From Hydractinia symbiolongicarpus (Eukaryota > Cnidaria > Hydrozoa > Anthoathecata > Hydractiniidae), in assembly GCF_029227915.1 (NCBI RefSeq), contig NC_079881.1, positions 14,423,501 to 14,487,500 of the forward strand: a DNA stretch of 64,000 bases, given 5' to 3'. Below, one piece after another: positions 9,374-21,096 of this stretch. Position numbers and translations under genes: made by a program. The notes below the pieces were generated by a model. It saw only the letters and a program-made list of their open reading frames with translations, did not search any database and had not been told where the DNA came from. How positions within the stretch are numbered: position 1 is the stretch's first letter; each line of letters opens with the position of its first letter.

Positions 9374-10021
9374 ATGAACGATATAGCTAAGCTGTACCCA
9401 AACCTACCGAGTGCACCTGCGGAAGGCTCCGATATGCAGGATGAGAGCCAAATTTACGGACTCAAAAAATCGATGATATTGAAAAGTATCTGCGGAATGA
9501 AATTAAAGAGCGGGACAAGCTTGTCAAGAAATTTAAAATGCATGGGACCTGGGTACAATTCTGTGACCATGGCTTGCTTGGTGTGAGCATGATTACGTCG
9601 GGGCTTGGCATTGGCGTTATAGCCTCAGGCCTAGGGGTCCCCCTGGTTATAGGAGGATTCACGATTGCGGCCGGGATAGGTCAAGCAAATCTCCGAAACG
9701 CTTCACAAATGCTTGGGGTTCAGAGCAAGAAGCATTAAGGCTATTAGCCGAATCGAAACTGAACTCTATCATTGATCTTATCTCAAAGGCAATGGAAAAT
9801 GGTGTGATTAGTGACTGCGAGTACAGCTTGATCAGCAGGGAAAATGAGTGGTATGTGTTGTTAAAGGAGCAGATGCGGCAGCGGTTTAACCGTGTCGTGA
9901 ACAGCATCAACGAACAGGAGCGTGCCCAGCTATTTGCGAAAGGTCGGGATGAAGAGAGGAAAGAAATGCAAGATGAAATTTTAAAAAACGTTCGACCTGC
10001 GCAGTATGTAAGCGGTACCTA
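9374..10021 (+). pseudogene. Virus-like element gene Y, copy B
   Basis: The ATG at 9374 gives MNDIAKLYPNLPSAP. Shifts occur near 9475 and 9735, after which the C-terminal frame runs to 10,021 with NEQERAQLFAKGRDEERKE and AQYVSGT. The order is the same as in copy A: short N-terminus, charged helix, Gly-rich hydrophobic pair (about 9570-9700), then KLNSIIDLISKAMENGVISD. The C-terminal coiled region is intact here and confirms the full length as about 210 residues. Confidence 0.55.
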
Positions 10022-10379
10022 GAGTCACCACCTGAGTATAAGCATTAATCTTATATATTATATAGGTCTTGTATGGCCTATAAAATATACTAGCTGTTTC
10101 CCGTGGAAGAATCCACTGTATTCCATTTAATTTATGTAGCAGATATATGTCCATCAAAAAACAAACAATACAGCAGTGCGCATCTTACATCTGCATTATT
10201 ATATAAATGACCAAAAAAATTAAAGGTTTTCAACAACTGCAGTATATATGTGACATTTAAAATCTAAATCTACTAAAATTACTTGCTCTGACCATCTGAC
10301 AAATGCGAAAATTATTTGGAAAGAAGTTTTTAAAAGCATTTCAACATACATCTCACCCATAAAATTTAAATCACTCAAA

Positions 10380-11900
10380 ACGCCACATATATACAAAAAA
10401 GCTGATCAATGTCAAACACAAATCTCTCTCATTGTATATGTTAAAATCAGTTAGTTTATTGCAAACCCTGCCAAAAAGGTTGACACAAAATGTGAAAAAT
10501 AAACAATAAATTTTGGCTAAGTAGAAATTTTTATCTAAGGTGTTAAAAAGGGATTTGCAACGATAAATTATAATGCAATGAAACGTTTTTGATATATTGC
10601 ATACGGTCCTTCCTCACCAAACTTTAGACAAAATGCCAACAAAATAACGGTGTTTAAATTTAAAATTAATAAAGTCCTTTTAGCAATTTGCATGCTGTTT
10701 TACCATCAATAAAGTAAACAAAATTTCAAATCTCACATAGTATTCTGTCACAAATTTTGCAACACAAAATACAAATTCTAAATAATACTAAAATCTCTTA
10801 TTTTGGTCCTTCGCATACCGACGGTCTCCCACAAAAGTTTAATCAAAATGTAAAAAATGAGAGGTAACGACAAAATCAAAGTTTGCAAAATTTAATTATT
10901 TAGGTACATATATCTACTGCATATGCCCTCTAAAAGAATATTTTAATCCAAAATGCCAAAGAAAAACAGTTTGCAACAAAAATCAGTTATTTCGATAATA
11001 TTGCATACACTCTTTCCTCACAAAAGCTTCACAAACTGTAAAAAAAAGAATGGTTGTAGGGAGTGCTTCTGATTCAACAAAAAAAGTTTTTTTGACATAT
11101 TGCATCTAGCCCTTACCCATTAAATCTTACACAAAATTTCCAAAACTATATACGATCTAGAACACATCAAATTTAAATCGAGAAGGATCAGTCATTTCGA
11201 TATATTGCACGGAGTCCTCCCCAGTAAGAATTTATACAAAATATAGAAAAACAAAGCTTGCAAGGTGTAACATTGAATTCTTCTTCTGTGTATATATATA
11301 TGGTCCTTCCTCGCAAAATTAACATAAAATGTCAAAAAGGTTCAGATATGACATCTAACACAACAAAAATCAGTTCTATCAGTATATGTCATGCCATTGT
11401 CTTCCACCAAATGTTCCCCTTAAAGTTTCACAGACACAGCCTGTAAATTAAAAACAACTAAGATCAGGTATTTTGGTCTATTTCATACCATTCTGTTCCA
11501 AATAACTTATAAAATGTAAAAATCGAGTGGTATATAAAACAGAAATTTGCAAAATTTCATTTTTTTATATGCATGTATATTATATGCCTTCTACAACAAT
11601 AAGTTAATTCAAAATGTCAAAAAGAAGAAAAAAATAGCTTACAAAGAGTATAAAATTGAAATCAACAAAGTAGCTCTTTTGGTGTATTAAATATAAGCCA
11701 TACGCACAAAAGTTTACACTAAATGTAAGAAAATGGTTGTGTTTAGTAATTCTAAATTAAGAAAAGTCAGTTCTTTTAACATGCTGATTAAGGTTTTTGC
11801 CCACAAATTCTTACATGAAAATGTCAAAACCACAATTTGAAACAAATTAAATTTACATTTTAAGAATAAGTAATTTCTGAACTTTATTTTCAGAATATTT
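10380..11900. repeat. Degenerate ~100-bp tandem repeat array (about 13-15 units)
   Basis: A motif of the type CAGT(T/C)ATTTCGATATATTGCATA, then GTCCTTCCTCACAAAAGTTT, then ACACAAAATGTCAAAAA recurs near 10,593, 10,671, 10,797, 10,985, 11,092, 11,189, 11,290, 11,369, 11,464, 11,583, 11,670 and 11,780. Spacing is 80-110 bp. Units are highly diverged. It lies wholly inside the Helitron at 10,090-12,821. Confidence 0.65.
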
Positions 11901-12097
11901 GGAGGAAAAGAACTTCGCAAACCAAAAAAAACCAGGAAAATGTTTAAAATCTTCAGGGTTAATAACGTTTGATGGGTTTTGTGGGAATATATATACTGGG
12001 AATCTTTAGTTTAAAGCTAGCATTAGCTAGTTACAGCAGCTAATAGCTAGTCACTTAAATATAAACTGGAGACTTAGCTAGGTATAAAGAACATGGC

Positions 12098-12282
<185 letters not shown>

Positions 12283-12827
12283 CTAGCTAGCTAGCTAGTT
12301 GTTGGTGGTGGTTGGCTTTTTATGATGCTAGCTATAAAACATGTCTGGCAACAATAATATAATCAAAACTGAAAATAAAACATGATAAAACCTTACAGAA
12401 CCTTGCTATGATTAATTTATAAAACCATGCTCTTCTTCAAATGTTTTTTTAAAGATTTATTTTGAATGAAAGAGTAGAGAATACTCAAAAAGAACAGCCA
12501 TCTTTTTCGTAAACACAATTTCCGTTTTATGCTAGGAACTTCATTTAACAGTCCGTATGCTTTGTGAATATCTAATACCGTTTCATATGTAGCGATACCT
12601 ATATATATGCTAACATAGAGTTTTTTGGCATAAGGGTATATATATTTATATCGTTATTAGCAGCGGGTTATATATTTACACCTTATGTGCGATTTCTATG
12701 AAGTACATTCCTAATCTTTTTAGTTAAATTTTAGCGTACAGCCACGTCATAAGAAAGTGACCCGTGATTTCCGTGTCGTGGACTCACAGTTTTACTCACG
12801 CAAGGGAATTAATATATAAGATGGTTT

Positions 12828-13409
12828 TTAATCCTCACACAGCAATGATTCCTTTTTAAAATCCTTGTACCGACATTCCGTAATATGTACCTGAGGGTAG
12901 TAGTTTTTACCTTGCACATACACCGATGAAATGGCCAGGATGGCACTGGCTTGGCAGGGTTCATCATAGGGTACTGGAATACCGTAGAATTTAGTTGTGA
13001 TTGCATCCTTGTAATATTTGAGTTTAGCGTTCACATAACGGTCCTTTTTCACAGGTTCTGTCGTCAATTGCTCAGATATCAACTCTTCGATTTTGAACCA
13101 GATTTGACGATACTTTGCAATCCAATCGGGCTACTCTTCAAAATCAAGACTCGTTGCAGGTACTGCATTGGCATTATACCGGTTGACCCCATGTGGGGAC
13201 TAGATTTTTGGTGTTATTACCCTGAGGGCTACCACAAGGTCCAGTGTATGGTATCCTACTATATACCGTTGATCCTTACCCCCATTAGTGGGAATGGGAT
13301 CCGACACTGTCAGGTAGTCCGCGTTGATATCGTTGATATCTGTAATTTTACCCGCAAAATTGTAGAATAATTTAGGTTTGACATGCTCATTTTCAACAAA
13401 TTGTAGCAT
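12828..13409 (-). pseudogene. Virus-like element gene X, copy B
   Basis: The frame opens at 13,409 (MLQFVENEHVKPKLF), reads NFAGKITDINDINADYLTVSDP, GYHTLDLVVALRV and TPKIWSPH, then shifts near 13,200 and 13,085 before EQLTTEPVKKDRYVNAKLKY, KDAITTKFYGIPVPYDEPC and CRYKDFKKE. All blocks match copy A in the same order, so the ancestral protein was about 190 residues. Its 5' end abuts the 3' end of the Mutator-like transposase gene, and its 3' end abuts the Helitron boundary. Confidence 0.55.
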
Positions 13410-15302
13410 CTTGTTTATTGTATATTTCGAACGACTGCCACCGTGCTAATGTTTGAACTGAATAACTCAGTCCACACATTTCAAATAAAGTAGTAAGTGT
13501 GTAAGCCGTACGGCTATTGAATATGCTCACAGCGAGATCAATTGCCAAGGAAGTTTCATGAGGAGAAGTGAACTGTTCTTTTGGGGCTAAACTCCATATA
13601 ACATGATTCAAAGCTTCGTTGGGGTTTGCGTGTAACATCCTTTGACACTTTCAAGGAAGCATTCACTCCCCAACTTTTGACCATTGCGTCTGTAAATGGA
13701 TATGCTGTTGGCTGATGCGTATTCTTTCCTGTACTTATATCCCGTTGGTAACTACACCAACTTGCTTCACCTGTTGGGTAGTCGTCATGTTTTGGCTCAG
13801 TAACAGTACTCGAATAATGTTTCAATATTGCCCACGTTCCTTTCGACATTGCTTTAGCATGACCCTTATTATCTCTTATGGTTCTCCCATAGAAGTTTTG
13901 CATCGCATCACACTTTGCCAAGGTTAACCTTCCTCTTCCGCTCAAAGACTTTCCGTCGGATAGTTTTTTCCATAACAATAGCATAATTATAACGTAATTT
14001 ATAATGTTATAGTTTTCAAATAGAAAATTATTTTAAAACTAATAAGAATTACCTTTATTGTCTTTTATCAAGGATTGTAAACCCGAACCCATTCTCTTCA
14101 TGATTAGTGCACTCGGCCTTCTCAATGAAACAGAGTGGACCATACGGCATCACTTTATCAACAACGGAATATGATAACTGTCTCCATCCCCAATGAAAGG
14201 TCGATATCGCACTTCATTCAATTCTATGAATCGCTTAAACATCATCAATATCCCTTCAGACTCCATTTTCTTAAAAGGAAGCAATGAAAATACTGGTAAC
14301 TTTATTGCTGCGAAACAAAGATACGACAAACAAAAAACGTTGTGATAAATACCTGAGGGCTTCCATCATGATTAAAATAACAACCAGGTTCGTGCTGTGT
14401 GTACCACTGTATATATCCCAACGTGTCTACTTCGCATCTTTTTTTTTTCCCATCCATGACTTTGCACTGTCTACAAGAGTTGCTCTTGAAAACAATATCT
14501 ACCACTTGCGAAGTATTTTCCGCTATTGCTGATACAATTCCCATCTTGGCTAACCATCCTCTGCTGCTCCACGATCCATCGAACGAAGTTGGTAAATTTG
14601 TGACAGTTTGAGTTTCTGTGTCATTATTTATAATAGCTTTGGCCCTTTTTGCTGCTTCTCTTATATTTCTCTGCATCAAATCGAATGCTTTCTCTTCTAT
14701 ATACTTCGTGTGTTCTGAAAACGCAGGTCTGCTGACAGGTTGCGATAGCCCAAGGACACTGCAAAATTTTTCTAAACTTCTCCCTCCTTTTCCTATGATT
14801 CTGCTTGCAAACTTTTTCTATTAATATCGAAAACCTTTTCCGAATTTTCTGTTGTGTAAAATCCGTCAAATCTGTCGATGTGGGTGACGCAACTTTCATT
14901 TGATCAGCTGAAGCTCAGCTTTGTTGCTAATCCAGCCCTAAAATTAGATTTCTCCTGAACCTCTACTTTTGAAAAGCATTGTCTACAAACAACGTGTTCC
15001 TTCGCATATTCTGATAACAGTTTTATGTTCACTATCCAAGAACTACTTTCCGTTATATCTTCGTCGTCATCGAAGTCATCGTCCGTATCAGAAAATGAAC
15101 TTTCATCACTGTAATCATTTTCTCCCCATTCTCAAAGATTTTTTCCGACTTGCTGATGATTTCATTAAAGGTGTATTTTCGCCAACATCATCAAACCACG
15201 ACCCTTTACTTTTTTAGCAGGCGAAGCTAAATTATTAGTGCTATTTTTTTTACGTTTTCCCGAGGAACGGAAAGGATTACTTTTATAACTATATTTCGAC
15301 AT
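13396..15302 (-). pseudogene. Mutator-like transposase (PF20700-type), decayed, with intron
   Basis: The ATG at 15,302 starts a basic serine-rich leader. An acidic run (DTDDDFDDDED) and VVCRQC follow. Next comes a central part (SFDGSWSSRGW, then CRQCKVMDGKK, HEPGCYFNHDGSPQ), then FIGDGDS (catalytic-type Asp), YGPLCFIEKAECTNH, RMGSGLQSLIKDNKG, KLSDGKSLSGRGRLT and NFYGRTIRDNKG. The C-terminal part is NEALNHVIWSLAPKE. This is the block order I know from PF20700 nuclear transposases of invertebrates. An intron is visible at 14,270-14,352 (GT..AG, phase 0). Several frameshifts and stops (near 15,175, 14,175, 14,105, 13,990, 13,640) make it non-functional. A second intron near 14,052-13,970 lacks a proper acceptor. 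Confidence 0.7.
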
Positions 15303-15479
15303 GATTCCAATTTAATAATAAGATTTCCGAAAGCATGGCACATAGCCGTATAAATGCAAAGATTTTCACGTCGACTTGTTAGATAATTTTGTTGTTATAT
15401 TTTAAAAAGATGATTACGTTATTGTTAGGTCAATTATCTACACCAGCTGACTTCAACTTTTTCGGCATCTCAGATCTCA

Positions 15480-15786
15480 TATGCACACTCCTTAATATAT
15501 CGAGAGTAAACTATCTAAATAATATTATTATGCATATTTTTAAACGGGAGTTCCATATCATGCACAATGTTTACAAAAAATATGCCCAACTCATTTCGCA
15601 CATATTTTTTCGAAGGTGTGAAGAATGTAACACCTCTGAAAAGGCTTTTTCCAGAAAAAAGGGATGTTCAAAATGTTTTCATGGAATATGAAATATTTCA
15701 TTCGAAAGAGAATTTTTTTTTTATATGTCATATTTTTTCTTGCAAAAAACATAAAAAAAAATTTGTTTCCTTTACAGTAACCTTAA
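15480..15786 (-). mobile_element. Partial TTAA-type element (relative of 39,638-40,239)
   Basis: About 15,520-15,786 matches the reverse complement of 39,634-39,900, including TATTATTATGCATA, GGAGTTCCATATCATGCA and the terminal CTTTACAGTAACC followed by TTAA (15,783-15,786). The other terminal repeat is missing. It is inserted in or fused to the Helentron helicase frame, and by chance leaves that frame open. Confidence 0.7.
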
Positions 15787-16295
15787 AGATAGGTGCTAAG
15801 GCAATGTTGACATTTAATATTGACATTCCTGATAAGCTAATAAATGGTCAAATTGATACAATAGTCCATGTTGTAGCGCAAAATGATTCAATTAAAACCA
15901 TTTATGTTGAATTTGACAATCTAAATGTTGGAACAAGTAAAATACGTTCAGACAGACTTGCACAACAATTAAATGCAGTACCAATTGATCGAGTGACTAC
16001 CGAAATAAGAACAAACGAGAAAAAACTTTCCTCTCCGGTCATTAAACGTACCCAGTTTCCTTTAATGTTATCATGGGCTTGTACTGTACACAAAGTTCAA
16101 GGCCTCAGTTTACAAGAGGTTGTCATTAGTTTTAATTTGCTGAAACAGAGATCATCCAATAATGGACAGATGTATGTAGCTCTCAGCCGTGTAATGTCTT
16201 TGCAAGGGCTCCACTTAATAGGGGTGTTCAAGTCCAGTGCCATCAATGTTGACAAGAAAGCTAAAAATGAATATCAGTACTTAAGAGAAAATTAA
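15787..16295 (+). pseudogene. Helitron/Helentron PIF1-like helicase, C-terminal part
   Basis: The open frame encodes KIGAKAMLTFNIDIPDKLING, VYVEFDN-like segment, RTQFPLMLSWACTVHKVQGL (helicase motif V type, HKVQG) and NGQMYVALSRV (motif VI). It ends EYQYLREN with a TAA. This is the end of the SF1B PIF1-type helicase of Helitron/Helentron rolling-circle transposons, which unwinds DNA during transposition. The N-terminal Walker motifs and Rep endonuclease are absent, cut off by the TTAA element at 15,786. The endonuclease fragment follows directly downstream, which suits the Helentron subtype. Confidence 0.8.
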
Positions 16296-16316
16296 AGTTT
16301 AAGCTTTACAACAGAT

Positions 16317-16880
16317 TTGGTGGCAAAGGAATTCGAACATAACATATTGTCTTTAGTTGTTTGTAATGTAAGATCATTGCGTAAGCATTGCAAAGATTTA
16401 TCTTGTGATAAAACACTTTTATCTAGTGATATTATTCTCTGCACTGAAACGCAACTGAAAAATACTGAAAATTTGACAGATATCTTGATTGATGGTTTTA
16501 AATTGACGTGTAATAATGATAATGAACACAGATTTTCTAGCTTATCAATGTATTACAAAAACAAAATTACTAGATCATTTCAAAATTAATGGTTTTTCTG
16601 CCATAACCTAGCCATAATCTTCCATAGAAAATTAAAATATTGTTATTGTACAAAAAAAAAAGATGTGCTAGTTGGACAATTTTTAGAAACTCTGGGTGAA
16701 GGAGTGTGCATCTGTGTCTATGAACATTGATATTGTTGTTGGTGATTTTAATTTAAAACCAAATGCACTGCTAGAACAAACGCTTAATGGTTATAAACAG
16801 GTTGTTTCAGAACCAACGCCTTTAGGGGGGTCGATACTAGATCATGTATACATAAAAAATCGTTATTAGAACAGTTCCTT
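16317..16880 (+). pseudogene. Helentron AP-endonuclease-like domain, broken
   Basis: It follows the helicase stop by ~20 nt. SLVVCNVRSLRKHCKDLSCD and DIILCTETQL resemble the N-terminal blocks of retrotransposon-type endonucleases. After breaks near 16,590 and 16,690, VVGDFNLKP (about 16,740) and SILDHVYIKN (about 16,840) give the central motif and a late motif. Helentrons are known to carry such a domain after the helicase. Only parts remain, and the terminal SDH motif region (near 16,910, TDHEA in one frame) is fragmentary. Confidence 0.65.
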
Positions 16881-17023
16881 GTTTATGTGAGTGTAAAAAG
16901 TTTGTTCTTTACTGACCATGAGGCCATTACAATTTGTCTTAGAAATAAATAGATTTACAAGATGCTGGGGGAGGGTGTTGTGGGATGGTGGTTTTGAGTT
17001 TAGGTTTTGCACTGACAATTACA

Positions 17024-17188
17024 TAGGGCTTATAATAACGGGCGGTCGTCACTGCAAGGAAGAGGCTTTTCAGAGCATTTTCAGTCCACAAGATGGCCTG
17101 GCCTTTTTGGAAATGCTCTGAAAAGTGAAATGCTCTGAAAAGTCTTTTCTCTACAGTGATGACGACGTCCTGTTATTTTAATAAGCCC
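17024..17188. mobile_element. Short TIR element (MITE), ~165 bp
   Basis: The left end reads GGGCTTATAATAACGG, GTCGTCACTG and CTTTTCAGAGCATTTT. The right end is its imperfect reverse complement (AAAATGCTCTGAAAAG, CAGTGATGACGAC, GTTATTTTAATAAGCCC). TIRs are about 60 bp and account for most of the element. The motif ATGCTCTGAAAAGT is doubled in the right arm. Confidence 0.6.
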
Positions 17189-17189
17189 T

Positions 17190-19480
17190 GAAGTAGTCAA
17201 GTAAGGATTCGAAATAAATAATATGATGTGATTGTGGAAATGAGAGTGAGTGTCTGCTCAACACCTTTTGAGACATTGATTTCAAAGCACTTTTGTGTTT
17301 TACCACCACCTACAATGAGAGGCTACTTACTTTATATGTGTAGAGATATGCATGGCATTGATAAAAATACTGCTAATGTTGGTTTTATTTTGTGATACTG
17401 TATAGTTTATTGTAATGTTTATTCTCTTTCTAATTTAAAGTAAGTAATAAGCCTTCTAATTGTTTTTACAATAATTATGTATTTTTCGTTTATAAAACTC
17501 TCGATAACTAGAATTCTGAAGGAATATTTGGGTTATTGAGAGGGAGTTGCACTGTGGGACCATCCATTTAGTACGTACGCATCTAAGTAGGGAGGGGATC
17601 TGATAAATGGTGAATACATTCACCTCGAAATGGCAATAGACTTTTAACTCACATATCTCAAAGAATTGGATAACGAAACTTAAAACTAAAATCCACTTTG
17701 AAGTAAATGTTGCTGGTTTTTAAATTGAAACTGTTAAAATTGTCAAATTTAATGTGCTGTTTCGAATTAAAAGATTTTGTTATATGGATATACCTACACA
17801 ATGTTGTCATTGGATAACCATACCTTACACAACGCAATGTTTCCTGTAAGTATACCATATACTTCACCAATTCGCGAAATATAAAAAATCTCAAAATTTC
17901 GATTCACAAAATTTTTTCTCCCAACAATTTATTCCTTTAAAATACCACATTTTTGTCAAAAAGTTGATTTTGGAAAATACTTTTAATGAAATGGCTTTGA
18001 AAACAATGAAGATTTTGGAAAAGGTGTTTCCGTTCTTAATATAGCTTAGTTTAAAGTTTATGTAGTCTGCAAAATACGGGTATGTATTTTGTATAGATTA
18101 TAAAAAAATTTGTAATGACACCCATTTTCTTAATAAATTATTTTAAAGCCAAGACAAAAAGCTAGTAAACGAATTATATAAAATTTCGGCAGATTACGAT
18201 GTTTCAATCAGAAATTATAGCCCTGTCAGCCCAGAGAACTTGGGAACAAAAACAGCTTTTTCAAAAGCCTATATGAACCCATTGTTTTCAATTTGGAATC
18301 CCTCAAATCTTTATTATTTGCTTCTTTTGTTTATATCTCACCCCCGTATATGCGTATATATTCTCTTTTTGTCGATTGTTGAATACTTTATCAAAATAAG
18401 TTTAAAAACGATTGCTTTTACTTTTTTAGAGTTCAGTTATGATTAATCAATAATACAAAAACAAGCATTCCAGCTCTGTGTGATAGCTAAACGAAGCCAC
18501 CATCTTCATAATTCTACCTGTCAAGTGGTTTGTGTATTGTTTCATTGATGCCTGGTGAAGAAGGTCTATGTGATATTTATTATAGTAGATGATGTCATTA
18601 GGACGACAACGCTTCGTTTTATTTCGTGAGTTAATGAAAAGAGAAATTTACCGCAGCAATTTTAGACAAAATAAACGTACTCGGGAGTATAATATAAAGC
18701 ATACACTACTTCCATATAATCTATTTACTGGAAATCAGACTGTTTTGTCCGGCAATGTTTCCTATGCCAAATTCAATTAAAGCTCATGGAAATGCAAGAG
18801 AAAGGAATCGGCAAGGAGTCTGTTCTCACTGTTTTATTTTCATGTTTAAATTTTATTCTTACGAAAACCTATGAACAATTGTAATTGCGTTTTCTTTTGT
18901 TAAATCTATGAAAGCTAATATCCGCACAACACGTGTTTTGATCCCTTCACCTGATTTGATGTAGATAATGACAGTTGCCATAAATACCCTAGAATCATGG
19001 ATAGACGCCAGTGTCTGTATGCGGATAAGGCGTTTGGAATTAGAATTAGAATTCACCTGTAAGATTAATATATTAGAGCGTTTATATTCACAAATAATCG
19101 ATCTTACTCTATACTATCAAAAAAATAATTTAGCCTTGCCTTGCGATTACTAATATTATTTTTCCATAAAAAGGCTAAGTGTTGAGTAACTTGTAGAAAG
19201 ATCATAAAATGGCTCCTCAAAGTCAGAACGTTGGAGGGTGTTTTTGTTCTGGCTGTATTGAGGAAAATTTGATTGGCTTATTTTAAAATTAATATTTTTC
19301 GGGATTAATTTTGTGGCGAATTTATATTTGCGACTGCCAGCCATTCCAGACTGTACTTTACGGATCTTATTTCAGTGATTTGGGGGCAAAACCGGAACAA
19401 TTTAATGTCCGCTAAAACTTATGCCCTTAAGATAACATAATAATACTCATGTCACTAAAGAACTCTGGAAAGCTATTATG
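17190..19480. other. AT-rich spacer without recognised genes
   Basis: Only short, low-complexity frames are present on both strands. No splice-supported exon, long TIR or tandem array was seen. It lies between the two Helentron-derived coding remnants and may be internal Helentron sequence that has decayed. Confidence 0.4.
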
Positions 19481-19549
19481 AAACAGGATGCCTCGCAATG
19501 AATTGATTTTAGACACAATACAATAATATTCCTCTCCATACCTTCTCAC

Positions 19550-21096
19550 ACTGCTCCCTTCATTGCATTCTCTACCCCTCCCCCCCCACGACGAAGTAGC
19601 CAAATTGCTGGCTCTGTGCCACGTTTTAACCTTTCAAAAATAGACTCCAGCAAGAACAGCAGTCAAAGTGGGAAAAGAGGTGCAAAAGACTCCTCCTCGA
19701 GTAGTTCGAGCGACGGTACGTTTAATTTTTTTTGATTTTATTATAAATTTCCCATATTACAAGACTATTGTCTTTACCAAAAAAAACCTGTTCAAATTAC
19801 CTCACACCACCACCCATGTGTTTTGTTGCTCCACACGAGTTTTTACGTATGTCATTACTACTTTTTTAGTTTATTTCTGATAGATTTTAGCTGCTTAGTT
19901 TTTACCTTGCTTCGGATGTTTTTTTCTTCTAAGAATCTGCTTTTAGAAAACTTTGCAAAAACAAAAACTTAAGCAAGGGGTTTAAGGACATCTTAATTTC
20001 CTGGGATGAGGTATATTATAAAAGGTATTAGTAAAATCAGCTTGACTTTTTCCCAAATTTGAAACCAGTGAATCAGTTACCTTTTTCTTCTTAAATTCAG
20101 GTGCCTTAACATGTTACCTCCATGATCTCAGTCCAGTCAAAAAGGCAAGAAATAGCAGGGTTGGTTATTACAATTTTACTGTCCAAACTGATGAAACTGT
20201 TTACCGTGGTGTGTCATTTCGAATGGATTTGGGGGATAAGATAGAAAAAGCAGCTGAATCGAAGAGTGCCGTAAAGTTGGTTAATTATAAACGCAAAGCG
20301 AACTGGAAAGATAACAGCCTCCAGAACATTGAAGTCAATAGAAACACCAGATTGGAGGAGTGTAAAGCTGATTTCGCTCACAAAAACATCAAAAAGGATG
20401 TTGCCAAACGTCAAAAAATCAAAACTGTGCTTGATAGTGGTTATGATAAACAGATGGTTACTATAATAGGATATATTGACATTGATAATGTGGCTATTTC
20501 AACTATGGATTCGTCTGCAAAAAGAACTGATACATTCGTTAACGATGACAGTGGGATTGTTTTAGTTTCCCTTTGGAATGAAATCGCAAATCAGCTGAGC
20601 ACGAGTGGTACCTATGAATTACAAAATCTTTCCGTACGGGAGTTAAATTCAACCCCTGTTGAAACTGTTCTCACTACAACCAGCGAATCATTGATCTTGC
20701 CCTGGACGAAAGGTAATGCAATAAAACAATCGTCTCCACCATATCAGCTAAAGAAGTCCTTACATTTTCCCATCAGAAAAATCAGCCAGAAGGTATATAA
20801 ATAATCCTCGGTGTTTTACTCAAATTGAAGAATCCACGCTTGGACAAGATTTTTTTCGTTGCGCCAAAAGTAAAAATAGTACAAAATTTTCTTCGTTGTC
20901 ATCAAATGTTACGATCCAGTTAGTAACGAATGAAGGACAAGATGTGGTTATGTATAGCACTCAGCTTAACCAATATCTCCTAGCGAAAAGGGAAAGTGTT
21001 GAAGTTGACGATAAAGACCAAGTATGCAAGGTTTTGCTGTTGGATGAAAAATCTGTGATTTCTGTTAATCGCCGTAATGTTGTCATTGACTTCTAA
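19550..21096 (+). pseudogene. Helentron-associated RPA/OB-fold single-strand DNA-binding protein
   Basis: The first exon (about 19,550-19,715) has proline- and serine-rich sequence ending KRGAKDSSSSSSSDG. The intron 19,716-20,100 has GT..AG and phase 1 on both sides. Exon 2 from 20,101 encodes GALTCYLHDLSPVKKA, YYNFTVQTDE, then VTIIGYIDIDN, then DDSGIVLVSLWNEIANQL and YELQNLSVRE. This is an OB-fold of RPA70 type, the accessory protein carried by many animal Helentrons. A one-base shift near 20,800 changes frame. RCFTQIEESTLGQDFFRC and VTIQLVTNEGQDVVMY then run to the TAA at 21,094. In the element it would protect single-stranded intermediates. Confidence 0.65.
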
